Assembly (NCBI GenBank): GCA_951799445.1
Contig: OX637291.1
Coordinates: 13,332,501 to 13,396,500 of the forward strand
Direction: 5' to 3'
Origin: Pseudisothecium myosuroides
Lineage: Eukaryota; Streptophyta; Bryopsida; Hypnales; Lembophyllaceae
DNA: 64,000 nucleotides
Below, in pieces: positions 22,560-32,560 of this stretch. Every line of letters begins with the position of its first letter. Positions within the stretch are counted from its first letter, which is position 1. Under the pieces are notes generated by a model, which saw only the letters and a list, made by a program, of their open reading frames with translations, did not search any database and had not been told where the DNA came from. A program made the translations under genes and the position numbers.

Positions 22560-23480
22560 AGACTCTATCTAGAAGTTCTACTTCTAAAGACTAACTCTAA
22601 AGTTTAACTCTTACTCTAATCTTCAACCTCTAAATGAAACTCTAGATTTTTACTCTCTATTCTATTCTAAATTTACCCTTCTAAATTTAACTCTACGGTT
22701 TTGACTTTTAACTCTAGGTTTTTACTTCTAAATCAACTTCAACTCCTAACTTCCAAGTTTTAACCTTCTAAGGTAATTCTAAGTCTCACCTCTAATTCTA
22801 TGTTCTTATTTCTAAACTACTCTAGGATTTACCCTTTAAAGTTAACTCTAAATTTTCACTTTTCACTGTAGATTTTTACTCCTAACTTAACTCTAGGTTT
22901 TTGACTTTTAACTCTAAATTTTTACTTCTAAAATTAATCCCCAATTTTAACCTCTAGGTTTGATTCTACGTTTTCACTTTGACTCTAGATGTTTCTACTT
23001 CCAACTAACTCTAAAATTTTACTTCTACTTCTAACTTTTAACTTCTACTTTTAGCTTTTCACTCCCACTTTTTACTCCCCAATTGACTAAAATTTAACCT
23101 TTTAATTTAATCTAAACTTTTGACTTTTGACTTTTGACTTCTACTTCCAATTTTAATCCTATCGTTTTAATCCTAGATTAGCTCTAAATGTTATCCTCCT
23201 AAATTTAATTCCAACTTTTAACTCTAGGGTTTTGACTTCTAATTTTAACTCTATTTTTAACTCAACAATCTACTTCCTAAGTGGATTCTACTTTTGACCT
23301 CTATTTCCTATTCTACTTTTTACTTCCTAAAGTTAACTCCAAATTTTGACTTTTGAATTTTAACTCCCCTAATTAAAATCTTAATTTAACTCTAGGTTTT
23401 TAATTGTTAATTGATCTTTAATTTTTATCCTAAATTCTCCCTCTAATCTAATCCTAATTTCCGTCCATTGTTTCTTGTGG
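22560..23480. repeat. Low-complexity AACTCTA-rich tract in solo LTR 1
   Basis: About 0.9 kb of degenerate words such as TTTAACTCTA, TTTTTACTTC and GACTTTTAACTC. The same tract lies at 31,680-32,560 in solo LTR 2 with several indels. No coding potential. Confidence 0.7.
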
Positions 23481-24544
23481 TTCAATTTTAATTAAAATTC
23501 CTCCGTTCTACCCCCTACCGCTTAACTTAGCCTAGCGCGGTCAGTTTACGGTCAAATCTTAATTATAAGATGTTTTCGGAAACCTCTATTCCTAATCTAT
23601 CAACTTTTGAATCTAAACTTCTAATTTACACTAATCTCGGATGCTAATCACGTTCTAAGGGCTGATTAGGAAAACAAATGCTAATTAGGGAGAAACGACT
23701 AGGATTAGTTTAATGACCCACCTCGTTACTGCTAGTGTCGGAAATGACGTCATCCCCGTCCACATGCGCGTCCTCGTGCTCCATGGTGGCCACTTGCGAT
23801 TGTCTTCTTTTGTTTTTGTGTTACGGTTTTTATTTATTTTATTTTTTTCAAGGCCCACGGCTTAATTTGTAGAAAAGAAAACGTTACACGTATGATGTTC
23901 TAACCCTTTCCCCCCATTTCCTTCTCCTTTTCTTTCTCTCCTCCTCTTCCTTCTACTCTTGAACTATTCCACCAACCGTGGTGATGGTGGTCTTACGCTT
24001 CTAGTCTCAAACTTCGTGAAGTTTTAATGAGCCTCCTACCCTCTTACGCAACTTTGCTTTGTGTCATCCTAATCCTCCTCCCAACGGTTGCAAGGAGTTC
24101 TTCTAGATTTCCTACCTAATCTCCTAGCTAGGCACTATTTATCGTCTCTCTCCTTTCCACTCCTATAACACATCCTCCTCCCTAATTTCCTTCCATTGTG
24201 TGTAGGTGTGAGTGGTGATGCAAGTGGGATCGGATGTTTTTGTGCAGGTGGCGTGTGGAGTGGCAGCTTCTATTTCTTCCCCCCCCTTTCTATTGTGTTT
24301 TTGAAGTTCCAAGTTGAGTTTTTTCCTCTCCCCAACTGGATTCCAAAATCTCAGACTTTAAAAGATCAAAAAATTAAAAAAAAAGGGTGGTTGGGGCCCC
24401 GCAGGGCATCGTCCCGTTTAGTTCTGGAAATCCAGAAATTAGTATCTCAGTCCAGCCAAGTTGACTAGCTCGATGCTAATGTTTAGTTCAGTCAAGCTGA
24501 CTTAGCCCGATGCTGATGTTAGTTCAGTCAAGCTGACTGCCCGA

Positions 24545-24665
24545 TGCTGCATGCTGGTTGTATGGCTAGCTGCTGGTCCGGTATGCTGGCCGGTACGCTG
24601 GTCCGGTGTGCTGGCTGTATGCTGGCCGGTATGCTGGCTGGCTGCTGGCCAGGTTACTAGCTGCC
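24545..24665. repeat. GCTGG/CCGGT minisatellite in solo LTR 1
   Basis: Repeats of ATGCTGGCCGGT and GCTGGTCCGG. It lies where the host LTR has its CCCGCAGCC minisatellite, but the unit sequence differs. Confidence 0.65.
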
Positions 24666-25049
24666 TTCCCAAAAATCCACACAACCGGGTTCCCTTAGGG
24701 GAACCCACTAATACAAACTTAAAATGGATTTTTGTAAGGGGTTAGGGCTAGGGTCGAAGCTTCGCTGTCCGGGGAGTTAGGCCCCAAATTTTTAGAACGG
24801 TCACCTAAGCTAAGTGCTACGGGATGGTCACTCTCTTCCTAGAAACTCGTGACCAATCTTGGAAGCTAAACTCTGGACTTTTCCAAGAAGGTCTTGGAAA
24901 CTAGACTTTGGAATCTAAGGCTATGGAGGTTCAAGGCTCCGCCGTAAAATTGGTTTTAACACCAACTTTAGGACTTGTAACACTCCACGGGTTCAAAGCT
25001 CCGCCGTCTAAGCCTATTTTAACACACACTATAGGACTTGACGTGGTCA

Positions 25050-25400
25050 CTAGTTCAAAGCTTCGCCGCCGTGGGGGGGTTTCACACAACAAGGGGAATA
25101 TTAGAAAAAGGTAGAAAAGACAAAGTTAAGGAACACACGTGACAAAGCCAAAGCTTCGCCGTCCCGAGGGGGGGGTCCACGCAACAAGGGGAGTATTAGA
25201 AGAAGGTAGAAAAGACAACGTAAGGAACAGACGTGACGAAGCCAAAGCTTCGCCGTCCCGAGAGGGGGTCCACGCAACAAGGGGAGTATTAGAAGAAGGT
25301 AGAAAAGACAAAGTTAAGGAACACACGTGACAAAGCCAAAACTTCGCCGTCCCGAGGGGGGGTCCACGCAACAAAGGGAAGATTAGAAGAGGATGAGAAT
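25050..25400 (-). repeat. About 95-bp tandem repeats in solo LTR 1
   Basis: Three to four units, each with AAAGCTTCGCCGT, CCCGAGGGGG-GTCCACGCAACAA and AGTATTAGAAGAAGGTAGAAA, then AAGGAACA-ACGTGAC. The matching tract in solo LTR 2 is 34,340-34,585. The host LTR has diverged GGCGAAGCTTTG units at 12,090-12,230. Confidence 0.75.
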
Positions 25401-25809
25401 ACACAAGTGAGGAAAATAACACAGTTAGGACACGTAAAGACACACAACTTCACAAGCTAAAGGCCCCCCAAAGCGGCATCGCCAAGGTACGGTGGGGGGT
25501 GACTTTAGGATTAGGACAAGACACCAAAAGACTCCTAAACTCACAAGTTAGATCACAAAGGAACTACAAGAGAGAAACGAGGACTCTTAACTCGTAACAA
25601 AGGTATAACAAACGCACGAGAAGTACACAAGGCAAGATAGAAGGACCCCCTAAGGACCTTCAAAGCTTGAAATCTAGCAACAACGGAGCAAAAAGTGCTC
25701 CAAAAACACCGTAGAGGTTTTTGGCTTCAAACGCCAAAATATCCAAAGCAAATTGGACCCACGGACCCAAACAAAAGTGAGGGGGTGTTTTAGAGAGAGA
25801 AATGGGGCC

Positions 25810-25817
25810 CTTATATA
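25810..25817 (-). promoter_or_regulatory. TATA box of solo LTR 1
   Basis: On the minus strand TATATAAG is followed by GGGCCCC, as in the host LTR. It could drive transcription leftward into the gag-pro region in antisense. Confidence 0.6.
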
Positions 25818-27107
25818 GGTTTCCCAAGGGCTCACCCCTCTCTCTAAAGCTCTAAGGTAACCTTATCAACGGGGATTTTCATCCTCATCCTCAAAGATTT
25901 TCATCCTACATCCTAAATTTCTACTTCTACCATCTATGCTGGACCAACATCCTAACTTTTGGAGATTAGCTCCAATCGCCGAACGGATTGCGCCGTTGGA
26001 TCCAGATCGCCGTGTTTAGTCCTAGATCCCTCTGCCCCCCGTACCGAGGCCAAAAACCCATCGTAGGCTAATTTAGTTTTAAAAACCAAATCGTGGTAAA
26101 ATCTTAGATCTTGGGGGTCTCCTATTTTGAGAAATGTGAATAGCCTAGGGTCTCCGGTAGGTGCGAGAGAGTCGGGAAGGACTTTTGGTTGACTTCGTTT
26201 CGCCATCGTATGGTCCCGAAATGCCGGTCAATGTGGCGGGGACCCCGCCACGTGGTTAATTCCCGAGGAATCTCGCCGGTTCGGGTACTTGCCGCTATCG
26301 GAATGTCGTGAAACTTCACGGAGCGCATTATTAACATAAAACAAGCTAGTCTAATTTTTAGTGAGATTTTATTGTAACCTGGGTAATTTCCATGAAATTC
26401 CCGTTGGAGGTTAGGAGGGTTGACCACCCGGAAAAAGGTTCTTCTGCAAGTCGGAAGATGCCGGGATTTTTCACGTGACCTCTCAGGGAGTCGCATGAAA
26501 GACGTGCGGGTGTGTTTCCGTACCAGGCACGATTGGTCAATGGAGATTTAACTGGACATCTCTTGAATTAGCGACGGTGCGGGAATCTTCTGTGGGTGGA
26601 GGAATCTTGGCGAACCGATTTCGCCGTTGGACTCCTGGCATGGGATTCACCCTAGAACACCATCCTTGGGCTGTAGATTCCTCCACAGGCCCGGTCTTGC
26701 GTGAGTGGCTCCTACATGCTAACAATCGGGATTTTGGGAATTCGTCGATCTAATGGGGAATTCTAAATCTAACTCTAGGACCCGACCTAGTGGCCTCGCT
26801 GTGGATCCCTCGGACCGACCTAGCCATGAATCGCCACATTCATGGTGGGATTTAGCCCTTTTGGGGCTGTGTGACTCGAATCCTCCAGATCTAACCTTTT
26901 CGTTACTCCTATACTACTTTTAGGCAAGGTTTGGGGGATTCTAAGTAAAAAACACAAATCTAGACCAAATACTATAATGGGTATGACACAACCCTATTTC
27001 GGTTCTACACTCTTTTTATGGATTTTTCTATACTTTTATCAATTTAAAATTGCAAATTTCCAAAAAAATAATTCTACGAGTCCCAAGTGACAAATTGGGA
27101 GCTCACA

Positions 27108-28103
27108 TTAGGTCCGGGCCTCTATGGATTTGAAGACGACGGCTCCTTAGAGCAATGGCTCCGCGAACATCCTTGCTCTGGCGATGACGCATTTGTCATC
27201 ATGACGGCGCCTCCCGAACAGGAAGCAGACCGGGGGACGCCAACCTCCCCCTTCGGGCCCTCGGACGAAGTATTAGATCTTTTCAAAGACTCGGGGCCCA
27301 CTTGGACGACCAGCGACAACGGTACAGCGGGTCAAGAGGTTGAGGAGGAACCCGATCCTTCCTATCCTATGACTCAAACCCCAGCCAACAGTCCTCAATC
27401 GATATACGATTCCGAGTCATCTGATGACCCCCAAGTGGTTGTCATGGGGGACATCACTTTACTTCCCCTCCTCCCACTGGGGCTGATCCAGCCAAGTAGA
27501 CCCGCGTCCGGTAGACCCCCTTGCCCGTTGTGCCACACGCCTTACGAGGCACAACCCTGCCAGTCAAGACCATTTCCGCCACCCACCAACAGTCGCGGTC
27601 CCACCAACGAAGACATCTCCGTCATGTTAACCATGGGAGCTCAACACGGGGGCCATCGTTATCAGGTCATCTATGGAGACGAGACCCAAGGAGGTCTCAA
27701 CTTTACTCGGTGGGTAGATACTAATCCTATTTCGAACGGCCATGTAGCCATCCGAGATTTCCCTGTTGATTGCCAACCCCCTGCAGGTTGGATTCCAGGC
27801 ATTCACGGCGACTGGGGTTTAGGGTCACTTCCGCTTCCATCTGTCGAAGAGGAAGTAGGCCATACTCTGACAACCTTAGGGGAGGAGGTACCAACCTCCC
27901 ACGACAGTGTGCCCTACGGATGGCACAACGCTCCACCCGCCCTACAACAGGAGATCCCAACGAGGAACGCGGAGGAGGAACCGACGGAAGGCAGTCCCCA
28001 AGCGGCTGCCGCAACCGAGTCCCGGCCAACACTAAGCCAGGTACTTACCTTCTCTTCAACTACCCTCCTCCACACACTCTTCCAGTGGTACCACGCTATG
28101 TGA
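27108..28103 (+). CDS. Continuation of the gag-pro frame beyond the solo LTR
   Basis: After the TTAGG duplication the frame that broke at 22,195 continues for about 330 codons to TGA at 28,101. The insertion plus duplication (4,917 bp) is a multiple of three. The sequence is acidic and Pro-rich (GFEDDGSLEQWLREHP, SDEVLDLFKDSGPTW, PCPLCHTPYEAQPC), with a CPLC pair that could bind metal. It has no reverse transcriptase motif although it holds the place where one would follow protease. The terminal codons overlap a good splice donor (GTGAGT at 28,097-28,102). Function unknown. Confidence 0.6.
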   Translation, partial: LGPGLYGFEDDGSLEQWLREHPCSGDDAFVIMTAPPEQEADRGTPTSPFGPSDEVLDLFKDSGPTWTTSDNGTAGQEVEEEPDPSYPMTQTPANSPQSIYDSESSDDPQVVVMGDITLLPLLPLGLIQPSRPASGRPPCPLCHTPYEAQPCQSRPFPPPTNSRGPTNEDISVMLTMGAQHGGHRYQVIYGDETQGGLNFTRWVDTNPISNGHVAIRDFPVDCQPPAGWIPGIHGDWGLGSLPLPSVEEEVGHTLTTLGEEVPTSHDSVPYGWHNAPPALQQEIPTRNAEEEPTEGSPQAAAATESRPTLSQVLTFSSTTLLHTLFQWYHAM

Positions 28104-28580
28104 GTACCTCGCGCCGGCATTTGATCGGTTTTCTGTCCAAGGTATTAAAGATAACCCCCCCGTTTTCTTTTCTAAGTAGTTTGGATAAGATAGAAAAGCT
28201 ATATATGCCTCCGACCAAAAAAATTCAATAGCTGTCATTTGTTAACATTACCATTGGGATTGTTAAAAAGTCTAGCTAGATAAAACATATAAAAATCCAT
28301 AAAAAATCTTTCAACCAAAACGATCCATACAGTCAGTTGGTTGTTAGTTCTTAGATCTCCCTGTAAGTATTAAGACTTACAACGGAATTTACATCTAACG
28401 TAAAAAGAAAGGCCTCTGGGTCAGCCAACACTTGTTTGTCTCGTTTTAGTCTCGTGCCTTCTTAGGAGGTCAGGTCAGGGTAGATGGATGATGGCAGGGT
28501 CCTCATGCCTCACCCGCCTGTCAGAAGGTAGCGTTAAGGGTTGAGCTAGATACAGCTCCCCATTTCAGATCCATTGCCAC

Positions 28581-28830
28581 TAGACGGTCGGAATATACGC
28601 CGTAGTGCTGAAAAGACGTCTAACAGGGGGGATCTTGGTATACTCGCTAGACTGTTGTAATAGACGCCGAAGAGGCTGAAAAAACAGCTAGCTTGAGTGG
28701 GCACTTACTCACCAGACCGAGCATAATATATACCGCAGTGTTGAAAAGGCGGCTGGTTTGAGGCGACACTAAAATCTCGTTAGATCGTCGTAATATACGC
28801 TGTAGAAGTAGAGTTGAAAAGACGACTAAC
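28581..28830 (+). other. Array of four covarying hairpins
   Basis: Four stem-loops at 28,581-28,622, 28,646-28,692, 28,712-28,756 and 28,779-28,830, with a period of 65-67 bp. Stems: TAGACG(G)TC/GACGTCTA, GCTAG(A)CTGTT/AACAGCTAGC, CCAG(A)CCG/CGGCTGG and GTTAG(A)TCGTC/GACGACTAAC. The last three share one bulged A at the same place. Loops share AATATACGCCGTAG and end (G)TTGAAAA. The stem bases differ between units in a pairing-preserving way. There is no coding frame across the array. It may be a structured RNA element of the retrotransposon transcript; role unknown. Confidence 0.65.
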
Positions 28831-28935
28831 AGGGATTTCCGTACCGGGTCCTTCACGCCCTAGTATAAGAGCAAGGGGGGGACCCTTGTCTTTGTATGCT
28901 AGTTTGCTGTGATGTGCAGGTACATAGATTAGCAG

Positions 28936-29151
28936 ATGGACCGCGGTTGGTATGAGCCACCGTCGTCCCTCCCGTTTGGAGCATTCACCATCAGGGTTCA
29001 AGTCATCGAGAAGCTGCGCTTCACCAACTACATTCGCTCCCACTTCGGCCAGGCCTGTCTTGATCGCACACTGCGCAATCCTTGGCCACTTCTGCTTCCA
29101 GTCACCACTTATGCAGGTACCTGGGAGAATGTCATCTACGTTCTAGTCTAG
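28936..29151 (+). pseudogene. Short coding-like segment downstream of the hairpins
   Basis: 71 codons with GWYEPPSSLPFGAFTIRVQV and EKLRFTNYIRSHFGQA, protein-like in composition. GTACCTGGG after ATGCAG at about 29,116 could be a donor. It is probably one piece of the frame that continues in broken form to 30,039. Family not recognised. Confidence 0.35.
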
Positions 29152-29342
29152 AGCCTTCTCGAGCGAGCTGTGAGATCTGGGCTTTCATCTCTCCTCCTCC
29201 TTTTCTCATCTTCCTCCCTTTCATTTTCCTTCAGTCCACCTTGCTCCGTCAAGGAAGGATCAGTTCTCTGCTTCCTTCTCGTAGCCTCATCATTAGGCAG
29301 ATCGCCAATACACGGGGGGACAGGACAGAGTAGCGTCGTCAC

Positions 29343-29690
29343 TTGAGTATAGTGATCGTCTGGGCCACCCCATCCACATTCCATTCTAAGCAGCACCGAG
29401 TTCTTCATCTTCGCCCCGAGTCGCCCCAATTCAACCGCGACATGCTCTTCTACGGCAATAATGCCGAATCACTCCCCTGGCGAGCCAGATGGGATCTCTT
29501 CTATGCCTTTACCATCTTTGTCGTGCTTATCATTATCGCCCTCTGTAGGGCCTTGTACCGTACTGTCACAGAGGACGCAGGGCAGGCCCGAACCAACCGG
29601 GAATATCACAACGCCTACCCTGGCAGAGGCCATTACCCCATTGGGTCCTCTAGACGAACCGGAGCGGACGAAGGAAGAATTTCCAATTGA
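29343..29690 (+). CDS. Small ORF with one membrane segment
   Basis: 115 codons. A hydrophobic stretch LFYAFTIFVVLIIIALC, flanked by WRAR before and RALYR after, predicts a single membrane span. The C-terminal part is polar. Some plant gypsy elements (Athila type) have an env-like ORF with membrane segments at this place after pol, so an env-like remnant is possible, but I see no other support. An overlapping +1 frame from about 29,461 looks more protein-like after residue 40, which suggests a frameshift. Confidence 0.35.
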   Translation: MSIVIVWATPSTFHSKQHRVLHLRPESPQFNRDMLFYGNNAESLPWRARWDLFYAFTIFVVLIIIALCRALYRTVTEDAGQARTNREYHNAYPGRGHYPIGSSRRTGADEGRISN

Positions 29691-30039
29691 AATTTTCCCT
29701 GACTACTCTCCATCACGCGACCAGATGGGGTGCCTCGACAGCAGACTCCCGTGGGGCGACAACCCTCCTAATCTAAGAGGCAACCGACCCTAGCCCTCAG
29801 GACCACGGTCTCTACTTCTTATTGTGGAAGATTACCGAGCCTACCAGCCAGGGGGCAATTCCGTGTTGGAAGGTTGGTTCTTCAACGAGGGGGACGTCCG
29901 CAGCATCACCAGGAAGGACGTGGGAGAAGGCCACGTAATCACGGTGCAGGATTCGGCCTTACGATCCCTCGCCAGCAAAACGACAACCCACTACATCCAA
30001 GGTGTAGCAGACCAACTACGTGCCTTCCTCCAATCATAA
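29461..30039 (+). pseudogene. C-terminal coding remnant ending before a poly(A) tract
   Basis: A single frame with one TAG at 29,791-29,793 runs to TAA at 30,037-30,039. The well-formed part reads PLDEPERTKEEFPIEIFPD, then GGNSVLEGWFFNEGDVRSI, then GEGHVITVQDSALRSL. The stop is followed by a 32-bp AT-rich tail and then 29 A residues, the layout of an mRNA 3' end. No family recognised. Confidence 0.45.
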
Positions 30040-30071
30040 TCCTTCCATGTATAAAGTATATATAGTTATTC

Positions 30072-30100
<29 letters not shown>
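30072..30100 (+). repeat. Poly(A) tract, 29 A
   Basis: An uninterrupted run of 29 A, 32 bp after the stop codon at 30,039 and just after GTATATATAG. It resembles the tail of a reverse-transcribed mRNA. Confidence 0.9.
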
Positions 30101-30105
<5 letters not shown>

Positions 30106-30444
30106 GTCACTGTGCAGCAGGGGCTCGGCCAAGCCAGCACCGACTTATATACCACTGAAGCGGTCCGACTGACGTCTTCCGCCGTGTCGGCCGGCAGTCT
30201 GTAGACAGCAGTCCCATCGCAGTCGAAGCACCTCAATTTCTCCGCAGCGATGTGAGTTCGAATCTCGAACCAGCCACCGGGGCGCCCCCTACCTGAGCTA
30301 GTGACAAATGGCAAGAAATGCTGCGGCCTCCACGACGGAAGACACTTTTATAAGTGCAGCTCTCGAGCATTGAGGTCTCAAACCACTTGCCTTTTCCAGT
30401 TATGTTTTATTTTTTTATTTTTTCTCCTTTCAAAATCTTTTTAG

Positions 30445-30660
30445 TCCAAACTCACTCCGATGAAGGAGGAAGGCGGTTTTGAAATATTTTTTGGCTATAG
30501 GTCCCTATTTGCTGCATCAAAGACGGACATGGGATTTCTCTCTATTCTATCTCCCTCTCTAGTTCCAAACTCACTCCGTTGAGGGCGGAAGGGTGGTTTT
30601 GAAACATTTTATTATCTATAGTTCCAAATCAACTCCGATTGAGGCGGAAGGGGAAAAAAC
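30445..30660 (+). repeat. Repeated purine-rich blocks
   Basis: TTCCAAACTCACTCCG followed by GAAGGAGGAAGGCGG or GAGGGCGGAAGGG occurs three times (starting about 30,445, 30,563 and 30,622). The last ends GGCGGAAGGGGAAAAAACGA. They look like polypurine tracts but lie 380-590 bp before the 3' LTR instead of next to it. Confidence 0.55.
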
Positions 30661-30695
30661 GAGAAAATTAAAAACTAGAAAATATAGCAAAATGA

Positions 30696-31036
30696 ACAAA
30701 AAATCTTATCCCTCCCCCTTATGATGCCATCAAGACTTGTCTTGATGACATTCACTTCTGTCAGAGTCAGTTACTTAATGCGGCAGTTGTGGGCAACGCA
30801 TACAGTGAGCTGTCCTCTATGACAAGATCATATCTCGATTCCACCAAAGTCACTTGGTTGCACATTGATGGGGCCAGAGACAGCATTCCAAGTTATAGCC
30901 TTTAGGTCTCATCCCCAAAACAATAGGTCAGCTCTTCCCCCAAAACCTTAGAAATTGACCGTGTGCCCAAATAGGTCGTAGCAAAAGACTCTGGGTCCTT
31001 ATGATTTTGCAAATCATATCGCAGATGGCCGCCATA
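30696..31036 (+). other. Region just before the 3' LTR with a short open frame
   Basis: A frame open from 30,696 to TAG at about 30,903 reads PPPYDAIKTCLDDIHFCQSQ, then NAAVVGNAYSELSSMTRSYL, then KVTWLHIDGARDSIPSYSL. It looks protein-like but is too short to assign. No purine-rich tract directly precedes the LTR at 31,037; the last bases are GCAGATGGCCGCCATA. Confidence 0.35.
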
Positions 31037-31679
31037 TGTGAGCTCCCAATTCGTCACTTGGGACTTATAGTCTTCTTTTTTCTTAGATTGTGCAATTTAT
31101 GTCGTAATTATACACAAAAAGCCCTAAAAAGAGTGTAAAACCAGAATGGACATGTTACCTACCAATATGCCCTTTGGTCCTAAATAGCCTTTTCTCCTTA
31201 GAATAGTCCTAAAACCCACTTGTAAATAGGTTGGAGCCATAGAAGTAGTGGGAATTAGAAGGTTTGAGGGTTCTTACCCAAAATAGCCTAAAATCACTAT
31301 GCAAGTGACCAAGTGTGGGCGCTAGATTACCCACCCTTGGTAATAGAGCGAACACCGACCAGGTTCTATGCCTTTATCCACTTTTTTAATATATGGGGGT
31401 GTTGTGAGCGCGGTCCACTGTGCCTTCCAAGCAATGGATCTTTTTTGCTAACGTTTCCTAAGGGTCGTGGATGGCAGCGAATAATTAGAATGCATGTAGT
31501 AACTCACAAGGTAACTGCAATGCTCAGGGGTAATGGTAAAATTCTAACTCCCTAACTATTTATCCTATGTCGAGGGTAGACTGGGTAGTTGGCGTCATTT
31601 CTAACGTCCCTAACTATGTGAAAAGAGGAACCCCTATGTTCCTTCCATGAACCTCTAAGACTATCGTGGGATTTTAAGT

Positions 31680-32560
31680 CTCCACCTAGAAGTTCTACTC
31701 TAAAGACTAACTCTAAAGTTTAACTCTAAAGTTTAACTCTTACTCTAATCTTCAACCTCTAAATGAAACTCTAGATTTTTACTCTTTTAACTTGGGTTTA
31801 AATATTAACTACCGACTTTTAACTCTAGGTTTTTACTCCTAATTTAACTCTGAAATTTATCCTCGGAATTAAACTCTAGGTTTAACTTTCAACTCTAAGT
31901 TTTTACTCCTCTATTCTATTCTAAGTTTCACCTCTAATTCTATGTTCCTATTTCTAAACTACTCTAGGATTTACCCTCTAAAGTTGACTCTAAATTTTCC
32001 CTTTTCACTGTAGATTTTTACTCCTAATTTACTCTAGGTTTTTGACTTTTAACTCTAAATTTTTACTTCTAAAATTAATCCCCAATTTTAACCTCTAGGT
32101 TTGACTCTACGTTTTCACTTTGACTCTAGATTTTTCTACTAACTCTAAAATTTTACTTCTACTTCTAACTTTTAACTTCTACTTTTAGCTTTTCACTCTC
32201 ACTTTTTACTCCCCAATTAACTAAAATTTAACCTTTTAATTTAATCTAAACTTTTGACTTTTGACTTTTGACTTCTACTTCCAAATTTAATCCTATCGTT
32301 TTAATCCTAGATTAGCTCTAAATGTTATCCTCCTAAATTTAATTCCAACTTTTAACTCTAGGGTTTTGACTTCTACTTCCTACTCTACTTTTTACTTTCC
32401 AAAGTTAACTCCAACTTCCGGCTTTTGAATTTTTACTTCCCTAATAGAAAATCTTAATTTAATTCTAGGTTTTTAATTGATCCTTAATCTTTATCCTAAA
32501 TTCTCCTTCTAATCTATTCTTAATTTCCGTCCATTGTTCCTTGTGAATCAAATTTAATTA
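31680..32560. repeat. Low-complexity AACTCTA-rich tract in solo LTR 2
   Basis: Counterpart of 22,560-23,480. Differences include an extra TAAAGTTTAACTC copy at about 31,720 and rearranged stretches at 31,790-31,930. Confidence 0.65.

Larger units (their letters stand above)
22196..27107 (-). mobile_element. Antisense solo LTR 1 (4,912 bp)
   Basis: It runs from TGTGGGCGC to GGGAGCTCACA between two copies of TTAGG (22,191-22,195 and 27,108-27,112). Read on the minus strand it is a diverged relative of the host LTR: both start TGTGAGCTCCCAATT, share the TATA box with GGCCC after it, and end GCGCYCACA. It matches solo LTR 2 (31,314-36,307) closely, near identity over 25,440-27,107. It lacks any internal region, as expected after LTR-LTR recombination. 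Confidence 0.9.

Noticed and set aside
22560..23480. AACTCTA-rich tract as degenerate telomeric DNA
   Set aside because: The units are not TTTAGGG or CCCTAAA and drift without a fixed period. It is LTR low-complexity DNA.
25126..25443. Repetitive minus-strand open frame in the solo LTR (and its twin near 34,344)
   Set aside because: It arises from the 95-bp tandem repeats read in one frame. The repeat number changes between copies and there is no coding signature.
22196..27107. The two solo LTRs as the LTR pair of one element with 27,108-31,313 as its interior
   Set aside because: Each has its own 5-bp duplication (TTAGG and CCAAG), and the gag-pro frame continues across the first, so they are separate insertions.
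28561..28830. CRISPR-like array
   Set aside because: Eukaryotic context. The units are hairpins with a conserved loop and varying stems, not identical repeats with unique spacers.
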